Source: Congeria kusceri | Taxonomy: Eukaryota; Mollusca; Bivalvia; Myida; Dreissenidae | DNA: 64,000 nucleotides | Direction: 5' to 3' | NCBI GenBank assembly: GCA_027627225.1 | Contig: CM051034.1 | Location: forward strand, 21,456,480 to 21,520,479 | In this document: one piece after another, positions 63,128 through 64,000 of the stretch | Layout of the letters: every line of letters starts with the position of its first letter | How positions within the stretch are numbered: position 1 is the stretch's first letter | Notes under the pieces: generated by a model | The model's database searches: none | What the model saw: the letters and a program-made list of their open reading frames with translations, nothing else | What the model was told of the DNA's origin: nothing | Made by a program: the position numbers and the translations under genes

Positions 63128-64000
63128 TTAAAGTGCATTTATACTAGTATATTCAATGAGCGAAAATAAAAAAAATTGTATAAATGTATATTTTTTCAAA
63201 TGTATCACACTTAACAATGCAATATGTAATCGTTTCAAAATTAACAAATATACGGAAATATAATGGTGTATGCATTTTAACTCTTTTTAATTTTAATTTA
63301 TATTGCGGCGTTTAACAGACAAATTAATTCATTCGGTACACATTCACCTTTCTCAATACAAAAGTACACATTTAACGATGCATTGTGACTAACTGACAAG
63401 TCATTTAGACAGGGCTTTATTAGATTTTAGAGATGATAGAAAAGTCGCCGCTCAGCAAATTCATCGTCTATTTTATTAGCACATAGTCTCTTAGACAATG
63501 ATTATGAGATTGTTGACAGTTTTCTCGCCTTAATCAAGCCCAACCGGCGCGCTGTTAACACTGTCTGGGCGTGAATGACAGAATCATGACAATTCCGGAA
63601 AACGGCTCAATGTATTATATTGAGGTCTAATAAATACCCGCAGTTAGGAAGGATAGTTTAATCAACATAAAAGTAATGGCACAAACATCAACCGATAAGG
63701 CTAACAATACTTTCAGATTGTTTCGCCTATAATTAGTTGTCCAGCGTCTATTGACAACTTAAATGCAAACTGATCATGCGTTCTGTACAACGTACTGCCC
63801 TCACAAGCATACGCAGCGCCGATGGAATCTTACTAAAGCGTTAAAATCTTATAACAACGTATTTTTAAAAAAAGGCTAACGTTGTCTACCTTTGAGCATA
63901 AGTATTGCTGACATTAAGAATGACATATATCTCTGTTGTATTAGTTTAACGAGTTAAGTACCTTCCACAATAGATATAGGTCATAGTTGATATGTCTGGA

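Larger units (their letters stand above)
52880..64000. repeat. Most complete repeat unit F, cut by window end
   Basis: Begins with 1680-type sequence, passes the phosphatase-like exon (53134) and 2100-3000-type sequence, then a stretch shared with unit E (54200-56580). The SINE, Vax exon 3, intron 2, exon 2, the CRE array and 61-64 kb sequence (shared with A at 11165-12630) follow. It is the only unit with both Vax exons. Between listed features the DNA is AT-rich and without recognisable genes. Confidence 0.8.

Overview
The window is AT-rich, intron-bearing eukaryotic DNA with low gene density and many transposons. It most likely comes from a lophotrochozoan animal, probably a bivalve mollusc. 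This rests on a split Vax-class homeobox gene, a tRNA-derived SINE, non-LTR retrotransposons, TTAA- and TA-flanked short transposons, and a 'GGTCAAGGTCA' repeat family that I associate with bivalves. The species cannot be named from the sequence.

Most of the window is one locus repeated in tandem. A repeat unit of roughly 12-13 kb carried, on the minus strand, the last two exons of a Vax (ventral anterior homeobox) gene. On the plus strand it carried a short ATG-initiated exon that looks like the start of a MAP-kinase-phosphatase/rhodanese protein. The plus-strand exon recurs five times (1870, 14244, 27676, 36081, 53134), always broken. Vax exon 3 recurs at 1-65, 9322-9541, 21701-21920 and 58177-58395. 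Exon 2 recurs at 44506-44558 (truncated) and 60449-60636. Only the 58-61 kb copy has intact reading frames and splice sites; its exon 1 is not in the window.

Layout: 1-256, tail of a preceding unit with a recombination junction. 257-12630 (A) and 12631-25008 (B), two nearly identical 12.37-kb tandem copies. 25009-28059 (C), a diverged, shortened copy with a dispersed repeat and a 10 x 49-bp array. 28060-30609, a block without homology to the units. 30610-48130, one older unit (called D before and E after the LINE pair). It contains a 10 x 27-bp array, a 442-bp tandem duplication, a TTAA transposon carrying a captured exon, a truncated LINE, a full-length but dead LINE with a 17-bp target-site duplication, and a chimeric Vax exon 2 remnant. 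48131-52879, foreign sequence with a 2.56-kb TIR element and a minisatellite-like block. 52880-64000 (F), the most complete unit, with the intact Vax exons, a SINE and a TTAA element with a tRNA-like core.

Only the Vax copy in F looks capable of function. Beside its exon 2 acceptor lies a 54-bp tandem array of CRE palindromes (TGACGTCA), also preserved in the 44-kb paralogue. The rest reads as duplicated relics, transposons and simple tandem repeats. A and B are so similar that an assembly artefact (two haplotypes placed in tandem) must be excluded.
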